This document shows positions 1 through 9,727 of a stretch of 64,000 bases of DNA, piece by piece. The stretch is from Pseudomonas sp. GV071 (GTDB lineage: Bacteria > Pseudomonadota > Gammaproteobacteria > Pseudomonadales > Pseudomonadaceae). Within the stretch, counting starts at the first letter, position 1; every line of letters starts with the position of its first letter. The notes beneath the pieces were generated by a model, which was given only the letters and a program-made list of their open reading frames with translations, made no database searches and was not told the origin of the DNA. A program made the translations under genes and the position numbers. The DNA is taken from contig NZ_QAOJ01000002.1 in assembly GCF_003050835.1 (NCBI RefSeq), forward strand, positions 1-64,000, read 5' to 3'.

Positions 1-85
1 AGAGAAACCTGCTTCGACCCATGCTCCCTCACGGTCTCGTAACCAAAGGGAACCACGGTCTGAAGCAGGTTGAATTTAGCTTACA

Positions 86-212
86 AGGGGACCCGGAGCG
101 CAGCGCAGGGCCCAGGTAGGGGCAAGCCCTTTTGGTTTCTTTTGTGGCGACTGACAAAAGAAACTCGCGCGTAAGGCGCGAAACAAAACGCTCAGCGCAC
201 GCGGTCACCTAG
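86..212. repeat. Dispersed structured repeat, copy 1 (partial)
   Basis: This copy shares a core with 33,080-33,210 and 45,840-45,960. It holds an imperfect hairpin (92-99 with 103-110 around a GCA loop), an 11-bp perfect stem (135-145 with 154-164, 8-nt loop) and a 5-bp stem CGCGC-GTAAG-GCGCG (166-180). Stem sequences differ between copies while pairing is kept. The 5' half found in the other two copies is missing here. Confidence 0.75.
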
Positions 213-231
213 ACAAAAGAGCAAAGCAAAA

Positions 232-270
232 CCCTCTCCCCAGCCCTCTCCCGCAAGCGGGCAGAGGGGG
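232..270. repeat. CT-rich palindrome (CCCTCTCCCGC family)
   Basis: The core CCCTCTCCCGC-AAG-CGGGCAGAGGG forms a hairpin. The same family recurs near 6,752, 16,389, 22,195, 24,262 and 27,064. Apart from repeats and the fdhA terminator, nothing gene-like is seen in positions 1-332. Confidence 0.7.
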
Positions 271-300
271 CCAATCACCGCCCCCCCGCAGCACCGCACA

Positions 301-326
301 CAAAAAAGGCAGCCCGTAGGCTGCCC
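301..326 (-). terminator. Rho-independent terminator of fdhA
   Basis: GGCAGCC (308-314) pairs with GGCTGCC (319-325) around a 4-nt loop. On the minus strand a run of T residues follows the stem. It lies just past the fdhA stop, so it probably ends the glyA-sox-purU-fdhA transcript. Confidence 0.8.
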
Positions 327-332
327 CTTCAT

Positions 333-1532
333 TCACGCCGCACTAAACGTCTTGTGCGGATCAATCACAAACTTCTTCGGCACCCCGGCATCGAACTCCC
401 CATACCCACGCGGCGCGTCGTCCAGACTGATCACCTGCACCCCCACCACCTCGGCAATATTGATCCGATCCCACATGATCGCCTGCATCAACTGCCGGTT
501 GTACTTCATGGTCGGCGTCTGCCCGGTATGGAAACTGTGCGACTTCGCCCAGCCCAACCCAAAACGAATACTCAGGCTGCCCATCTTCGCCGCCTGATCA
601 ATCGCACCCGGGTCTTCGGTCACATACAACCCCGGAATGCCGATCTTGCCCGCCACCCGCACCACACCCATCAACGAGTTGAGTACGGTCGCCGGCGCTT
701 CATGCTGCGCCCCGGCATGGCCATGACCGCGAGCCTCAAACCCCACCGCATCGACCGCACAATCCACTTCCGGCTCACCCAGCAGCGCAGCAATCTGCTC
801 ATGCAACGGCGTGTCCGTAGACAGGTCGGCAATCTCAAACCCCTGCGCCTTGGCATGGGCCAAACGCACCGGGTTGACGTCGCCGATGATCACCACCGCA
901 GCACCCAGCAAACGTGCCGACGCCGCAGCCGCCAAACCTACCGGCCCGGCACCGGCCACGTACACCGTGCTACCGGGACCAACGCCAGCCGTCACCGCAC
1001 CGTGGTAGCCGGTGGGCAGAATGTCCGACAGGCAAGTCAGGTCGCGGATCTTCTCCATCGCCTTGTCACGGTCCGGCAGTTTCAACAGGTTGAAGTCGGC
1101 ATACGGCACCAGCACGTATTCCGCCTGGCCGCCGACCCAGTCGCCCATGTCGACATAGCCATAAGCACCGCCCGGGCGGGCTGGGTTTACGGTCAGGCAC
1201 ACACCGGTGTGTTGCTCCTTGCACGAACGGCAACGCCCGCACGCGACGTTGAACGGCACCGACACCAGATCACCGATCTTCAGGTGCTCGACATCACTGC
1301 CCTTCTCAATGACCTCACCGGTGATTTCATGGCCGAGCACCAGCCCGACCTGCGCAGTGGTACGGCCACGAACCATGTGCTGGTCGGAGCCGCAGATATT
1401 GGTGGATACCACTTTGAGGATGACCCCGTGCTCGATCTTGCGCCCGCGCGGGTCCTGCATTTTCGGATAGTCGATCTTCTGAACTTCGACCTTACCGGCG
1501 CCGAGATAAACGACGCCACGATTACCAGACAT
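333..1532 (-). CDS. fdhA: Glutathione-independent formaldehyde dehydrogenase FdhA
   Basis: FdhA oxidises formaldehyde to formate with NAD, without added glutathione, in the cytoplasm. The 399-residue protein is a zinc-dependent medium-chain dehydrogenase. Cys47 (in NICGSD) and His68 (GHE) are likely catalytic zinc ligands, Cys98, Cys101, Cys104 and Cys112 match the structural zinc lobe, and VAGAGPVGLAA is the Rossmann NAD site. It is the last gene of the glyA-soxBDAG-purU-fdhA run. This fits its job of removing formaldehyde released when methyl groups are oxidised. A terminator follows the stop. The order matches the P. aeruginosa sarcosine locus. Confidence 0.95.
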   Translation of the reverse strand: MSGNRGVVYLGAGKVEVQKIDYPKMQDPRGRKIEHGVILKVVSTNICGSDQHMVRGRTTAQVGLVLGHEITGEVIEKGSDVEHLKIGDLVSVPFNVACGRCRSCKEQHTGVCLTVNPARPGGAYGYVDMGDWVGGQAEYVLVPYADFNLLKLPDRDKAMEKIRDLTCLSDILPTGYHGAVTAGVGPGSTVYVAGAGPVGLAAAASARLLGAAVVIIGDVNPVRLAHAKAQGFEIADLSTDTPLHEQIAALLGEPEVDCAVDAVGFEARGHGHAGAQHEAPATVLNSLMGVVRVAGKIGIPGLYVTEDPGAIDQAAKMGSLSIRFGLGWAKSHSFHTGQTPTMKYNRQLMQAIMWDRINIAEVVGVQVISLDDAPRGYGEFDAGVPKKFVIDPHKTFSAA

Positions 1533-1673
1533 AGGTGATTCTCCGTTTTGTTTTTGTGGTTACAAAAGCGCAGCCAAACAGTGCCGCGCGGTTCTGCACT
1601 GGAGTTATGTGTGGAACGGAAGAGGCCGCTTAATGGCAGAGCGCAATGCCCTCTTCAGGGTGAAACTCAATCC

Positions 1674-1740
1674 TTGTGGGAGGGGCTTTAGCCGCGATGC
1701 TTTTAAGACCAACAGCTCGCGGCTGAAGCCCCTCCCACAT
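1674..1740. repeat. REP palindrome pair (BIME-like)
   Basis: Two inverted copies of the TGTGGGAGGGGCTTTAGCCG unit face each other across a short spacer in the purU-fdhA gap. The same family recurs at 2,646, 9,608, 12,814, 13,592, 28,297, 33,885, 45,647 and 59,772. Confidence 0.85.
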
Positions 1741-1758
1741 AGAGCAAGATCAAAAGGC

Positions 1759-2616
1759 TTAAAGCACCACAGTCCGGCTGGCGTTGAGGAACACGCGCCG
1801 TTCAATGTGGAAACCCACGGCCTTGGCCAACGTCAGGCATTCGATGTCGCGGCCTTTGGCGATCAGGTCTTCGGGGTAGTGGCTGTGGTCCACCGGCTCT
1901 ACGCCCTGGGCGATGATCGGGCCTTCGTCGAGGTCGTTGTTGATGTAGTGGGCGGTGGCACCGACCAGCTTCACGCCTTTCTCGTAGGCCTGGTGATACG
2001 GCTTGGCGCCTTTGAAACCGGGCAGCAGCGAGTGGTGAATGTTGATCGCCCAGCCGTCGAGCTTGCGGCACAGCTCCGGCGACAGCACTTGCATGTAACG
2101 GGCGAGAATCACCAGTTCGGCACCGGTGTCGGCGATCACCTGCATCACCTTGCGCTCTTGCGCCGGCTTGTCGGCCGGGTCGAGGGCGAAGTGGTGGTAG
2201 GGAATGCCGTGCCAGCGCGCCAGCGGTTCGAGGTCGGGGTGGTTGGAGACCACGGCGACCACGTCCATCGGCAACTGGCCGATGCGTTGGCGGTAGAGCA
2301 GGTCGTTCAGGCAGTGGTCGGCCTTGGAGACCATGATCACCACCTTGCTGCGGTAGTTCGGCGGGGTCAGCTCGAAGTCCATGCCGAAACTCGCCACCCG
2401 CGCGGCCAGGCCGTCGCGGAAATCCAGCTCGGCGAAGGTTTCCGGCTGGCGGAATTCGATGCGAATAAAGAACCGCGCCGACAGCCGATCATCGAAGCTG
2501 TGGTGCTCGGTGACGTAGCAGCCCTGCTCGAACAGATAACGCGTCACCGCATCCACAGTGCCGAGAATGCTCGGGCAGGAGGCGGTGAGAATCCAGGTAT
2601 CGGGGGTGCGGCTCAT
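1759..2616 (-). CDS. purU: Formyltetrahydrofolate deformylase PurU
   Basis: PurU hydrolyses 10-formyl-THF to THF and formate, resetting the folate pool loaded by sarcosine oxidation. The 285-residue protein has an N-terminal ACT-type regulatory domain (about residues 5-90) and a C-terminal formyltransferase-fold domain with the HHSLLPGFKGA and GATAHYIN motifs typical of the family. I chose the ATG at 2616 because GGAG lies 7 nt upstream; a GTG four codons earlier has no such site. The gene lies between soxG and fdhA in the sarcosine operon, and this copy is probably the catabolic paralogue (purU2 in P. aeruginosa). REP pairs sit on both sides. Confidence 0.94.
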   Translation of the reverse strand: MSRTPDTWILTASCPSILGTVDAVTRYLFEQGCYVTEHHSFDDRLSARFFIRIEFRQPETFAELDFRDGLAARVASFGMDFELTPPNYRSKVVIMVSKADHCLNDLLYRQRIGQLPMDVVAVVSNHPDLEPLARWHGIPYHHFALDPADKPAQERKVMQVIADTGAELVILARYMQVLSPELCRKLDGWAINIHHSLLPGFKGAKPYHQAYEKGVKLVGATAHYINNDLDEGPIIAQGVEPVDHSHYPEDLIAKGRDIECLTLAKAVGFHIERRVFLNASRTVVL

Positions 2617-2645
2617 GGGGTACTCCACAAAGAGTTGGGGGACCC

Positions 2646-2712
2646 TTGTGGGAGGGGCTTCAGCCGCGAGCTCTTGATCTTAAAAGCATCGCGGCTAAAG
2701 CCCCTCCCACAA
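2646..2712. repeat. REP palindrome pair (BIME-like)
   Basis: Two oppositely oriented units of the TGTGGGAGGGGCTTCAGCCG family fill most of the soxG-purU gap. A transcript crossing here would form a long hairpin. Confidence 0.85.
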
Positions 2713-2729
2713 AAGCGGGCCTTGAGCGC

Positions 2730-3359
2730 TTAGGCTTTCACTGCCAGCCCATATTCCTGACTGGCATCCTGCAACCACAGCCAGAAGTAGTCGGAGAAGC
2801 TGCGGCGTACCAGCAGCTCCCAGGTGTCTTCAGCCGTGTGGCGAATCACCAGCTGCGACTTGGCGAAGGTGGTGCCCACCGCCTTGCCAACCGGGAAGTT
2901 CTTCGGGTGCACGTCATAGCTGGTGGACTTCATCAGCAACTCACGCACCTTGTTGCCGGTGAGTTCCAGAATGGTCTGGCCGCCGCTGACGTTCACCACC
3001 TGAATGTGCTGACCATCCAGCGCTTCACGCAGTTTTTTCTCGGCGTCGAATTCAGTGCCGCCGGGGACGACCAGCAGCCACTCGTCCGGGCCCATCCATT
3101 GCAGCGAGCTTTCACCCGAGCTGACCACCGCCAGAGCGCCCGGCAATTCCAGGCCGGTGGCTTTGTGGATGGCGCCGGCAAACGCGGCGTCATGGCCATC
3201 GCCACGGATGGTCAGGTGGCCGAGCAATTTGCGTTCGCGCAGCTGAATACCGGCGCTGCTTTTGCCCTTGCCGGCGGCATCGGCCAGGCCGGCGTGGAAC
3301 AGCGGAGACTCGGCCTGACCGCCCTCGGGACGCTGCTGATAAACGTTGATAGCCGTCAT
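2730..3359 (-). CDS. soxG: Sarcosine oxidase gamma subunit
   Basis: SoxG is the gamma subunit of heterotetrameric sarcosine oxidase, which demethylates sarcosine to glycine and passes the methyl carbon to THF or releases it as formaldehyde. The 209-residue product has the usual length and resembles the aminomethyltransferase fold. It starts 36 nt after the soxA stop, last of the four sox genes in the order B-D-A-G. The protein is cytoplasmic and has no signal peptide. No cofactor-binding motif is evident, consistent with the structural role known for this subunit. Confidence 0.93.
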   Translation of the reverse strand: MTAINVYQQRPEGGQAESPLFHAGLADAAGKGKSSAGIQLRERKLLGHLTIRGDGHDAAFAGAIHKATGLELPGALAVVSSGESSLQWMGPDEWLLVVPGGTEFDAEKKLREALDGQHIQVVNVSGGQTILELTGNKVRELLMKSTSYDVHPKNFPVGKAVGTTFAKSQLVIRHTAEDTWELLVRRSFSDYFWLWLQDASQEYGLAVKA

Positions 3360-3395
3360 ACGAACCTCACTGGCAAACCGTGGAGAGAGTGGAGA

Positions 3396-6300
3396 TCACA
3401 CATTCTGCTGCTCCCCTTTCGGGTCGAAGAACACCGAGCTGCAGATTTCCGCTTCGACAAAACGGCCATCGGCCAGCGGTGCAAAGACCTTCTCGCCCAT
3501 GCGCTTGAGGCCGCCTTTGACCATCGCCAGGGCAAAGCTGTAACCCAGGCTGGCGCTGAAGTAGCTGGAGGTGACGTGGCCGACCATGGCCATTGGAATC
3601 TGCTGCTGGGTGTCGAACACCAGTTGTGCGCCCTCAGGCAGCACGAACTTGGGGTCCACCGGTTTGAGGCCGACCAGCTGCTTGCGGTTTTCCCGCACGC
3701 AGTCTTCGCGGTTCATGCCACGCCAGCCGATCCACGAGAACGGCTTGGTACGGCCAACGCACCAGCCCATGTTCAGATCGTCCGGGGTCACCGAGCCATC
3801 GGTGTCCTGGCCAACGATGATGAAGCCCTTCTCGGCGCGCAGCACGTGCATGGTTTCGGTGCCGTATGGCGTGAGGTTGTACTGCTTGCCGGCCTCGACG
3901 ATTTTTTCCAGCACGCCCATGGCGTAGTCGGCCTGCACGTTGATTTCGTACGACAGCTCACCGGTAAACGAGATGCGGAACACCCGCGCCGGCACGCCGC
4001 CCACCAAACCTTCTTTCCAGGTCATAAAGGGGAAGCCTTCACGGTCCAGGTCGATATCGGTGACTTCGCTCAACAGCTTGCGGCTGTTGGGGCCGGACAG
4101 GGTCATGGTGGCCCAGTGATCGGTGACCGAGGTGAAGTACACCTTCAGCTCTGGCCACTCGGTCTGGTGGTAAATCTCCAGCCACTGCATGACGCGCGCC
4201 GCGCCGCCGGTGGTGGTGGTCATCAGGAAGTGGTTGTCGGCCAGGCAGGCGGTCACGCCGTCGTCGAACACCATGCCGTCTTCTTTGCACATCAGGCCAT
4301 AACGGGCCTTGCCCACGTCCAGCTTGGTCCAGGCGTTGGTGTACACGCGGTTGAGGAACTCGCGGGCATCCGGGCCTTGAATGTCGATTTTGCCGAGGGT
4401 GGAGGCGTCCAGCAGGCCGACGCTGTCGCGCACGGCTTTGCATTCGCGGCCGACGGCGGCGTGCAGGTCTTCACCGTTTTTCGGGAAGTACCACGGGCGT
4501 TTCCACTGGCCGACGTCCTCGAACTCGGCGCCTTGCGCCAGGTGCCAGGCGTGCAGCGCGGTGTAGCGCACCGGGTCGAACAGCGCCCCGCAGTTGCGCC
4601 CGGCCACGGAACCAAAGGTTACCGGGGTGTAGTTGGGACGGAACATGGTGGTGCCCATCTGCGCAATGCTGATGTTCAGCGAACGGGCGGCAATCGCCAG
4701 GCCGTTGATGTTGCCGAGCTTGCCCTGGTCGGTACCGAAACCGAGGGCGGTGTAGCGTTTCACGTGTTCGACCGACTCGAAGCCTTCACGGGTGGCCAGC
4801 TCGATACCGGCGCTGGTGACATCGTTCTGCAGGTCGACGAACTGTTTCGGGCCACGGGCGGTGGATTTCTCGTGGGGCACCTGGAACAGCGCAATGCTGG
4901 CTTCTTCGCTACGCGCCGCGACGCTTGGCACTTCGCCGCTGACCGGGGCAAAACCGGCTTCACCAGCGGCTTTTACCCCGGCTTCGAAACCATCGGCGAG
5001 CACGTCGCCGAGTTGGAACACGCCATTCACGGCACCGGCGCACACGCGTTTCTGGAAGCCTTCGCCCGGCACAAAGGCCAGCAGGTCTTCCCGCCAGGTC
5101 GGCTTGCCGCCCAGGTGCGATGCCAGGTGCACAACCGGGCTGTAGCCGCCGGAGCTGGCCACGGTGTCGCAGTCCAGCCACTCGCCGGGGCTGGTGACTT
5201 TATGACCAACCGGGTCGATGGCGGCAATACGTGCCGCGCTGACGCGTTTGCTGCCACGGGTTTCGATCACCGCGCTGCTGGTCAACACACGCACGCCTTT
5301 GGCGCGGGCTTCTTCCACCCAGGCGCCGCGAGGGTTCGGGCGGGCGTCGGCAATAGCGACCACCGTCAGCCCGGCTTCCAGCCAATCCAGGGCCACGCGG
5401 TAGGCGAAGTCGTTGGTGGTCGACAGCACCAGCTGTTTGCCCGGTGCCACGCCATAACGGCGCACATAGGTGGAGACGGCGCCGGCCAGCATATTGCCCG
5501 GCACATCGTTGTTGCCGTACACCAGCGGCCGCTCGTGGGCGCCGGTGGCCAGCACCACCCGTTTGGCGCGTACACGGTGCATACGCTGACGCGTCTCGCC
5601 CATTGGCGCGACGTCGCTGACATGGTCAAAGCGGCGCTCGTGAATGGTCAGGAAGTTGTGGTCGTGGTAACCGTTGACCGTCGAGCGCGGCAACAGCAGC
5701 ACCTCCGGCATGCTCTTCAGTTCAACCAGGGCCTTGGCCACCCAGTCGGCCGCCGGGCGACCGTCGAGGCTTTCGCGGCTGTCCAGCAACTGGCCGCCGA
5801 ACTCTTCCTGCTCGTCCGCCAGAATCACCCGGGCACCGGCACGGCCAGCGGCCAGCGCTGCTGCCAGACCGGCCGCACCACCGCCCACCACCAGCACGTC
5901 GCAGTGCTGGTTCATGTGGTCGTAACGGTCCGGGTCATTCTCTTTCGGCGCACGGCCGAGGCCCGCGGCTTTACGAATGTATTTCTCGTAGGTCATCCAC
6001 ATCGACTGTGGATACATGAACGTCTTGTAGTAGAAGCCGGGCGCCATCATGTCGCCGCCGACCTTACCCAGAATGCCCATGATGTCGTTGTTCACACTCG
6101 GCCAGCCGTTGGTGCTGGTGGCGACCAGGCCGCTGTACAGCGCCTGCTGAGTGGCCCGCACGTTGGGGATCTGGGTGGCTTCACGGGAACCGATCTGCAG
6201 CACCGCGTTCGGCTCTTCGGCACCGGCGGCAACGATGCCGCGTGGGCGCGAGTACTTGAAACTGCGGCCGATGATGTCGACACCGTTGGCCAGCAGGGCG

Positions 6301-6413
6301 GCGGCCAGGGTGTCGCCGGCAAAACCCTGATAGGTGGTGCCATTGAAGGTGAAGGTCAGCGGCTGGTTACGGTTGATCCGGCCACCGTTACTCAGGCGGT
6401 TGATCTGGCTCAT
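3396..6413 (-). CDS. soxA: Sarcosine oxidase alpha subunit
   Basis: SoxA (1005 residues) is the large subunit of heterotetrameric sarcosine oxidase. In order, it has an N-terminal ferredoxin-like domain (about residues 15-100), a pyridine-nucleotide-disulphide-oxidoreductase-like region with the dinucleotide motif DVLVVGGGAAGLAAALAAG, and a C-terminal GcvT-like THF-binding domain. In the family this subunit holds NAD and folate and forms an internal channel for the imine intermediate. The start MSQINRLSNGG at 6413 overlaps the soxD stop by 4 nt (ATGA), arguing for translational coupling. A longer in-frame extension upstream would run through soxD and is rejected. Confidence 0.96.
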   Translation of the reverse strand: MSQINRLSNGGRINRNQPLTFTFNGTTYQGFAGDTLAAALLANGVDIIGRSFKYSRPRGIVAAGAEEPNAVLQIGSREATQIPNVRATQQALYSGLVATSTNGWPSVNNDIMGILGKVGGDMMAPGFYYKTFMYPQSMWMTYEKYIRKAAGLGRAPKENDPDRYDHMNQHCDVLVVGGGAAGLAAALAAGRAGARVILADEQEEFGGQLLDSRESLDGRPAADWVAKALVELKSMPEVLLLPRSTVNGYHDHNFLTIHERRFDHVSDVAPMGETRQRMHRVRAKRVVLATGAHERPLVYGNNDVPGNMLAGAVSTYVRRYGVAPGKQLVLSTTNDFAYRVALDWLEAGLTVVAIADARPNPRGAWVEEARAKGVRVLTSSAVIETRGSKRVSAARIAAIDPVGHKVTSPGEWLDCDTVASSGGYSPVVHLASHLGGKPTWREDLLAFVPGEGFQKRVCAGAVNGVFQLGDVLADGFEAGVKAAGEAGFAPVSGEVPSVAARSEEASIALFQVPHEKSTARGPKQFVDLQNDVTSAGIELATREGFESVEHVKRYTALGFGTDQGKLGNINGLAIAARSLNISIAQMGTTMFRPNYTPVTFGSVAGRNCGALFDPVRYTALHAWHLAQGAEFEDVGQWKRPWYFPKNGEDLHAAVGRECKAVRDSVGLLDASTLGKIDIQGPDAREFLNRVYTNAWTKLDVGKARYGLMCKEDGMVFDDGVTACLADNHFLMTTTTGGAARVMQWLEIYHQTEWPELKVYFTSVTDHWATMTLSGPNSRKLLSEVTDIDLDREGFPFMTWKEGLVGGVPARVFRISFTGELSYEINVQADYAMGVLEKIVEAGKQYNLTPYGTETMHVLRAEKGFIIVGQDTDGSVTPDDLNMGWCVGRTKPFSWIGWRGMNREDCVRENRKQLVGLKPVDPKFVLPEGAQLVFDTQQQIPMAMVGHVTSSYFSASLGYSFALAMVKGGLKRMGEKVFAPLADGRFVEAEICSSVFFDPKGEQQNV

Positions 6414-6724
6414 GCCTGTTCTCCTGCAGCGCTGGCTTTCGGTTTGGCGGTCACTGAGGGTTTCTCGCCAATCTTGTAGGTTTCGAAAATCTCGTAGCTG
6501 ATGGTGTCGCGCGTCGCGTTGAAGTACTGGCGGCAACCGGCGGCGTGAATCCACAGCTCGTGGTGAAGGCCACGGGGGTTGTCACGGAAGAACAGGTAGT
6601 CACCCCACTCCGCATCGGTGCAGGCGTTCGGGTCGAGCGGGCGAGGAATGTGGGCCTGGCCGGCCGCGTGGAATTCCTCTTCAGCGCGTAACTCGCCACA
6701 GTGAGGGCAGAAAATTTGCAGCAT
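6410..6724 (-). CDS. soxD: Sarcosine oxidase delta subunit
   Basis: SoxD is the small zinc-binding delta subunit of the sarcosine oxidase heterotetramer. The 104-residue product begins MLQIFCPHCG. Cys6, Cys9, His60 and Cys64 sit where the known structures place the zinc ligands. The stop overlaps the soxA start. A 157-nt gap filled with a CT-rich palindrome pair separates it from soxB, which is unusual between subunits of one complex. An in-frame upstream extension into that repeat is rejected because family members start at this methionine. Confidence 0.95.
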   Translation of the reverse strand: MLQIFCPHCGELRAEEEFHAAGQAHIPRPLDPNACTDAEWGDYLFFRDNPRGLHHELWIHAAGCRQYFNATRDTISYEIFETYKIGEKPSVTAKPKASAAGEQA

Positions 6725-6751
6725 GGCCGTACCTCCAGAATTCGTGTTTTG

Positions 6752-6856
6752 CCCCCCTCTGCCCACTTGTGGGAGAGGGGCTGGGGGAGAGGGTTTTGTG
6801 TTGCAGCTACCCTCTCCCGCCCTTCGGGCACCCTCTCCCGCAGGCGGGAGAGGGGC
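6752..6856. repeat. CT-rich palindrome pair between soxB and soxD
   Basis: Several CCCTCTCCCGC/GCGGGAGAGGG arms form nested hairpins inside the operon. The element belongs to the family also seen at 232, 16,389, 22,195, 24,262 and 27,064. Confidence 0.8.
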
Positions 6857-6881
6857 ATCAGCCGTCGCCGTTGGCGACCTT

Positions 6882-8132
6882 TTAGTGCGCTACCGCCGCA
6901 GCGCCGTGTTCGTCGATCAACGCGCCGCTGTGGAAGCGGTCCATCGAGAACGGCTTGGCCAGCGGGTGCATCTCGCCAGTGGCCAGGCTGGCGGCAAACA
7001 CATGGCCCGAACCCGGCGTGGCCTTGAAGCCACCGGTGCCCCAACCGCAGTTGAAGAACAGGTTAGGCACCGGGGTTTTGCTGATGATCGGGCAGGCGTC
7101 CGGCGAGGTGTCGACGATGCCGCCCCACTGGCGGTTCATCCGCACGCGGCTGAGCACCGGGAACATCTCGACGATGGCCTGCAGGGTGTGTTCGATGGTC
7201 GGGTAGGAACCGCGCTGGCCGTAGCCGACATAACCGTCGATACCGGCGCCGATCACCAGGTCGCCCTTGTCGGACTGGCTGATGTAACCGTGCACGGCGT
7301 TGGACATGATCACGCTGTCGATAATCGGCTTGATCGGCTCGGACACCAGCGCCTGCAACGGGTGCGATTCCAGCGGCAGGCGGAAACCGGCGAGCTTGGC
7401 CATGTGCCCGGAGTTACCGGCCGTGACCACACCCACACGTTTGCCACCGATAAAACCTTTGCTGGTTTCGACCCCGATGACCACGCCGTTTTCCTTACGG
7501 AAGCCGATCACTTCGGTTTGCTGAATCAGGTCCACACCCAGGGCGTCGGCGGCACGGGCATAGCCCCAGGCCACGGCGTCGTGACGGGCTACGCCAGCGC
7601 GGCGTTGCACGGTGGCGCCCATTACCGGGTAGCGGGTGTTTTTTGAACAATCGAGGTACGGAATTTCGGCCGCGGTCTGCTTGGCATCCAGCAATTCGCC
7701 GTCGATGCCGTTGAGGCGGTTGGCGCTCACGCGGCGTTCAGAATCGCGCATGTCTTGCAGGGTGTGGCACAGGTTGTAGACACCACGGGGCGAGAACATC
7801 ACGTTGTAGTTGATGTCTTGCGACAGCCCTTCCCACAGTTTCATCGCGTGTTCGTACAGGTGGGCCGATTCATCCCACAGGTAGTTGGAGCGCACGATGG
7901 TGGTGTTGCGCGCGGTGTTGCCGCCGCCCAGGTAGCCCTTTTCGATCACCGCCACGTTGGTGATGCCGTGCACTTTGGCCAGGTAGTACGCCGTGGCCAG
8001 GCCATGGCCGCCACCGCCGACGATGATCACGTCGTACACCGGTTTGGGTGTGGGGTTGCGCCACATGCGCTGCCAGTTTTCGTTATGGCTGAGCGAGTGC
8101 TTGAACAGGCCGAAGCCGGAATAACGTTGCAT
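6882..8132 (-). CDS. soxB: Sarcosine oxidase beta subunit
   Basis: SoxB (416 residues) carries the sarcosine-oxidising active site. The FAD-binding motif VIIVGGGGHGLATAYYLA lies at about residues 35-53, in a DAO-fold protein. His184 in GVARHDAVAWG corresponds to the histidine that covalently binds FMN in corynebacterial sarcosine oxidase. The chosen start MQRYSGFGLF matches the family; an in-frame extension of 17 residues has no support. The gene follows glyA by 60 nt and opens the soxBDAG set. Confidence 0.95.
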   Translation of the reverse strand: MQRYSGFGLFKHSLSHNENWQRMWRNPTPKPVYDVIIVGGGGHGLATAYYLAKVHGITNVAVIEKGYLGGGNTARNTTIVRSNYLWDESAHLYEHAMKLWEGLSQDINYNVMFSPRGVYNLCHTLQDMRDSERRVSANRLNGIDGELLDAKQTAAEIPYLDCSKNTRYPVMGATVQRRAGVARHDAVAWGYARAADALGVDLIQQTEVIGFRKENGVVIGVETSKGFIGGKRVGVVTAGNSGHMAKLAGFRLPLESHPLQALVSEPIKPIIDSVIMSNAVHGYISQSDKGDLVIGAGIDGYVGYGQRGSYPTIEHTLQAIVEMFPVLSRVRMNRQWGGIVDTSPDACPIISKTPVPNLFFNCGWGTGGFKATPGSGHVFAASLATGEMHPLAKPFSMDRFHSGALIDEHGAAAVAH

Positions 8133-8192
8133 CAGAGGTGCTCCTCGCTGCGTCCCCGCGCCGACTGCTGGCGCGAGGCTCAAGAGATCAGA

Positions 8193-9446
8193 TCATTGGT
8201 AAACCGGGAAATCCGCGCACAGGGCAGCCGCTTGCTTGGCCACCTGCGCCTCGACATCGGCATCGCCGAGGTGGTCGAGGATGTCGCAGATCCAACCGGC
8301 CAGTGCCACGCTCTGCGCCACTTTGAAACCACGGGTGGTGATGGCCGGGGTGCCAATGCGCAGGCCCGAGGTCACGAACGGCGACTGCGGGTCGTTGGGC
8401 ACGGCGTTCTTGTTCACGGTGATACCGGCACGGCCAAGGGCGGCGTCGGCGTCTTTGCCGGTGAGGCCCTGGCGAATCAGGCTGACCAGGAACAGGTGGT
8501 TGTCGGTACCGCCGGACACCACGTCGTAACCGCGCTCGATAAATACCTTAGCCATGGCCTGGGCGTTGTCGATGACTTGCTGTTGATAGACCTTGAAACC
8601 AGGCTCCAGCGCTTCCTTGAAGCACACCGCCTTGGCGGCGATCACGTGCATCAGCGGGCCGCCCTGGCCGCCGGGGAATACCGCGGCCTGGAATTTCTTC
8701 TCCAGGTCCGGATTGGCCTTGGCCAGAATCAGACCACCGCGCGGGCCACGCAGGGTTTTGTGGGTGGTGGTAGTGACCACATCGGCATAGGGCAGCGGGT
8801 TCGGGTACAGACCAGCCGCCACCAGGCCGGCAACGTGGGCCATGTCGACGAAGAAGTAGGCGCCAACCTTGTCGGCGATCTCACGGAAGCGTGGGAAGTC
8901 GAGGGTTTTCGAGTAGGCCGAGAAGCCGGCGATGATCATCTTCGGCTTGTGCTCGACGGCCAGGCGCTCGACTTCGTCGTAATCGATCAGGCCGGTTTTG
9001 GTGTCGATGCCGTACTGCACGGCGTTGTACAGCTTGCCGGAAAAGCTCACTTTGGCGCCGTGGGTCAGGTGGCCGCCGTGGGCCAGGCTCATACCCAGCA
9101 CGGTGTCGCCGGCTTGCAGAAGGGCCAGGTAGACAGCGGCGTTGGCCTGACTGCCGGAGTGCGGCTGGACGTTGGCGTAATCGGCGCCGAACAGCTCTTT
9201 GGCGCGATCGATGGCCAGCTGCTCGACTTTATCCACATGCTCGCAGCCGCCGTAGTAACGCTTGCCCGGATACCCTTCGGCGTACTTGTTGGTCAGGCCA
9301 CTGCCCTGAGCTTGCATCACGCGTTTGCTGGTGTAGTTCTCCGAGGCGATCAGCTCGATGTGGTGCTCCTGACGGGCTTCCTCGGCATCCATGGCTGCCA
9401 GCAGTGCATCGTCATAGCCTTTGATCTGGTCGTTTTTGCTGAACAT
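8193..9446 (-). CDS. glyA: Serine hydroxymethyltransferase
   Basis: GlyA converts glycine plus 5,10-methylene-THF to serine. It is a PLP enzyme of 417 residues. Lys230 in [13 protein letters not shown] is the Schiff-base lysine, and the N-terminal LIASENY motif is typical. As first gene of the sarcosine operon it uses both sarcosine oxidase products, glycine and the folate-bound carbon. The serine then goes to the dehydratase at 35,521. This is likely one of several glyA copies (glyA1 of the P. aeruginosa sarcosine locus). [10 protein letters not shown] is the start; ten further upstream residues are not conserved. Confidence 0.96.
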   Translation of the reverse strand: MFSKNDQIKGYDDALLAAMDAEEARQEHHIELIASENYTSKRVMQAQGSGLTNKYAEGYPGKRYYGGCEHVDKVEQLAIDRAKELFGADYANVQPHSGSQANAAVYLALLQAGDTVLGMSLAHGGHLTHGAKVSFSGKLYNAVQYGIDTKTGLIDYDEVERLAVEHKPKMIIAGFSAYSKTLDFPRFREIADKVGAYFFVDMAHVAGLVAAGLYPNPLPYADVVTTTTHKTLRGPRGGLILAKANPDLEKKFQAAVFPGGQGGPLMHVIAAKAVCFKEALEPGFKVYQQQVIDNAQAMAKVFIERGYDVVSGGTDNHLFLVSLIRQGLTGKDADAALGRAGITVNKNAVPNDPQSPFVTSGLRIGTPAITTRGFKVAQSVALAGWICDILDHLGDADVEAQVAKQAAALCADFPVYQ

Positions 9447-9607
9447 CTCGGTCTCCAGCGACAGCGGTTGCCGCATTGTTGTTAGGGCGCCCGCCCGGAC
9501 TGCGGGGCGGTTCTGCGTTGTTAGCGATTCTGCGAAATAGCCAGCGCAGCCATATGCCTGTTTGCGACGTCAAAATGCTCAAACTGACCAAGCCTTCAAA
9601 ACCGCAA

Positions 9608-9669
9608 ATCGCGGCTAAAGCCGCTCCTACGGTTCACACAATCCTGTAGGAGCGGCTTCAGCCGCGATG
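9608..9669. repeat. REP palindrome pair
   Basis: Inverted ATCGCGGCTAAAGCCGCTCC units face each other in the divergent glyA-threonine aldolase gap. They lie about 60 nt before the aldolase start and may overlap its promoter region. Confidence 0.85.
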
Positions 9670-9727
9670 CCTTTAGCCCACAACACCAGCTAAAGTGTTG
9701 CCCATCGCCGTTCCCAGGAAGTCCGCC

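Noticed and set aside
2646..6479. Very long plus-strand open frame (1,277 codons)
   Set aside because: It lies antisense to soxG and soxA, which have clear domains. Its translation is rich in His, Gln and Val, as expected of the opposite strand of a GC-rich gene.
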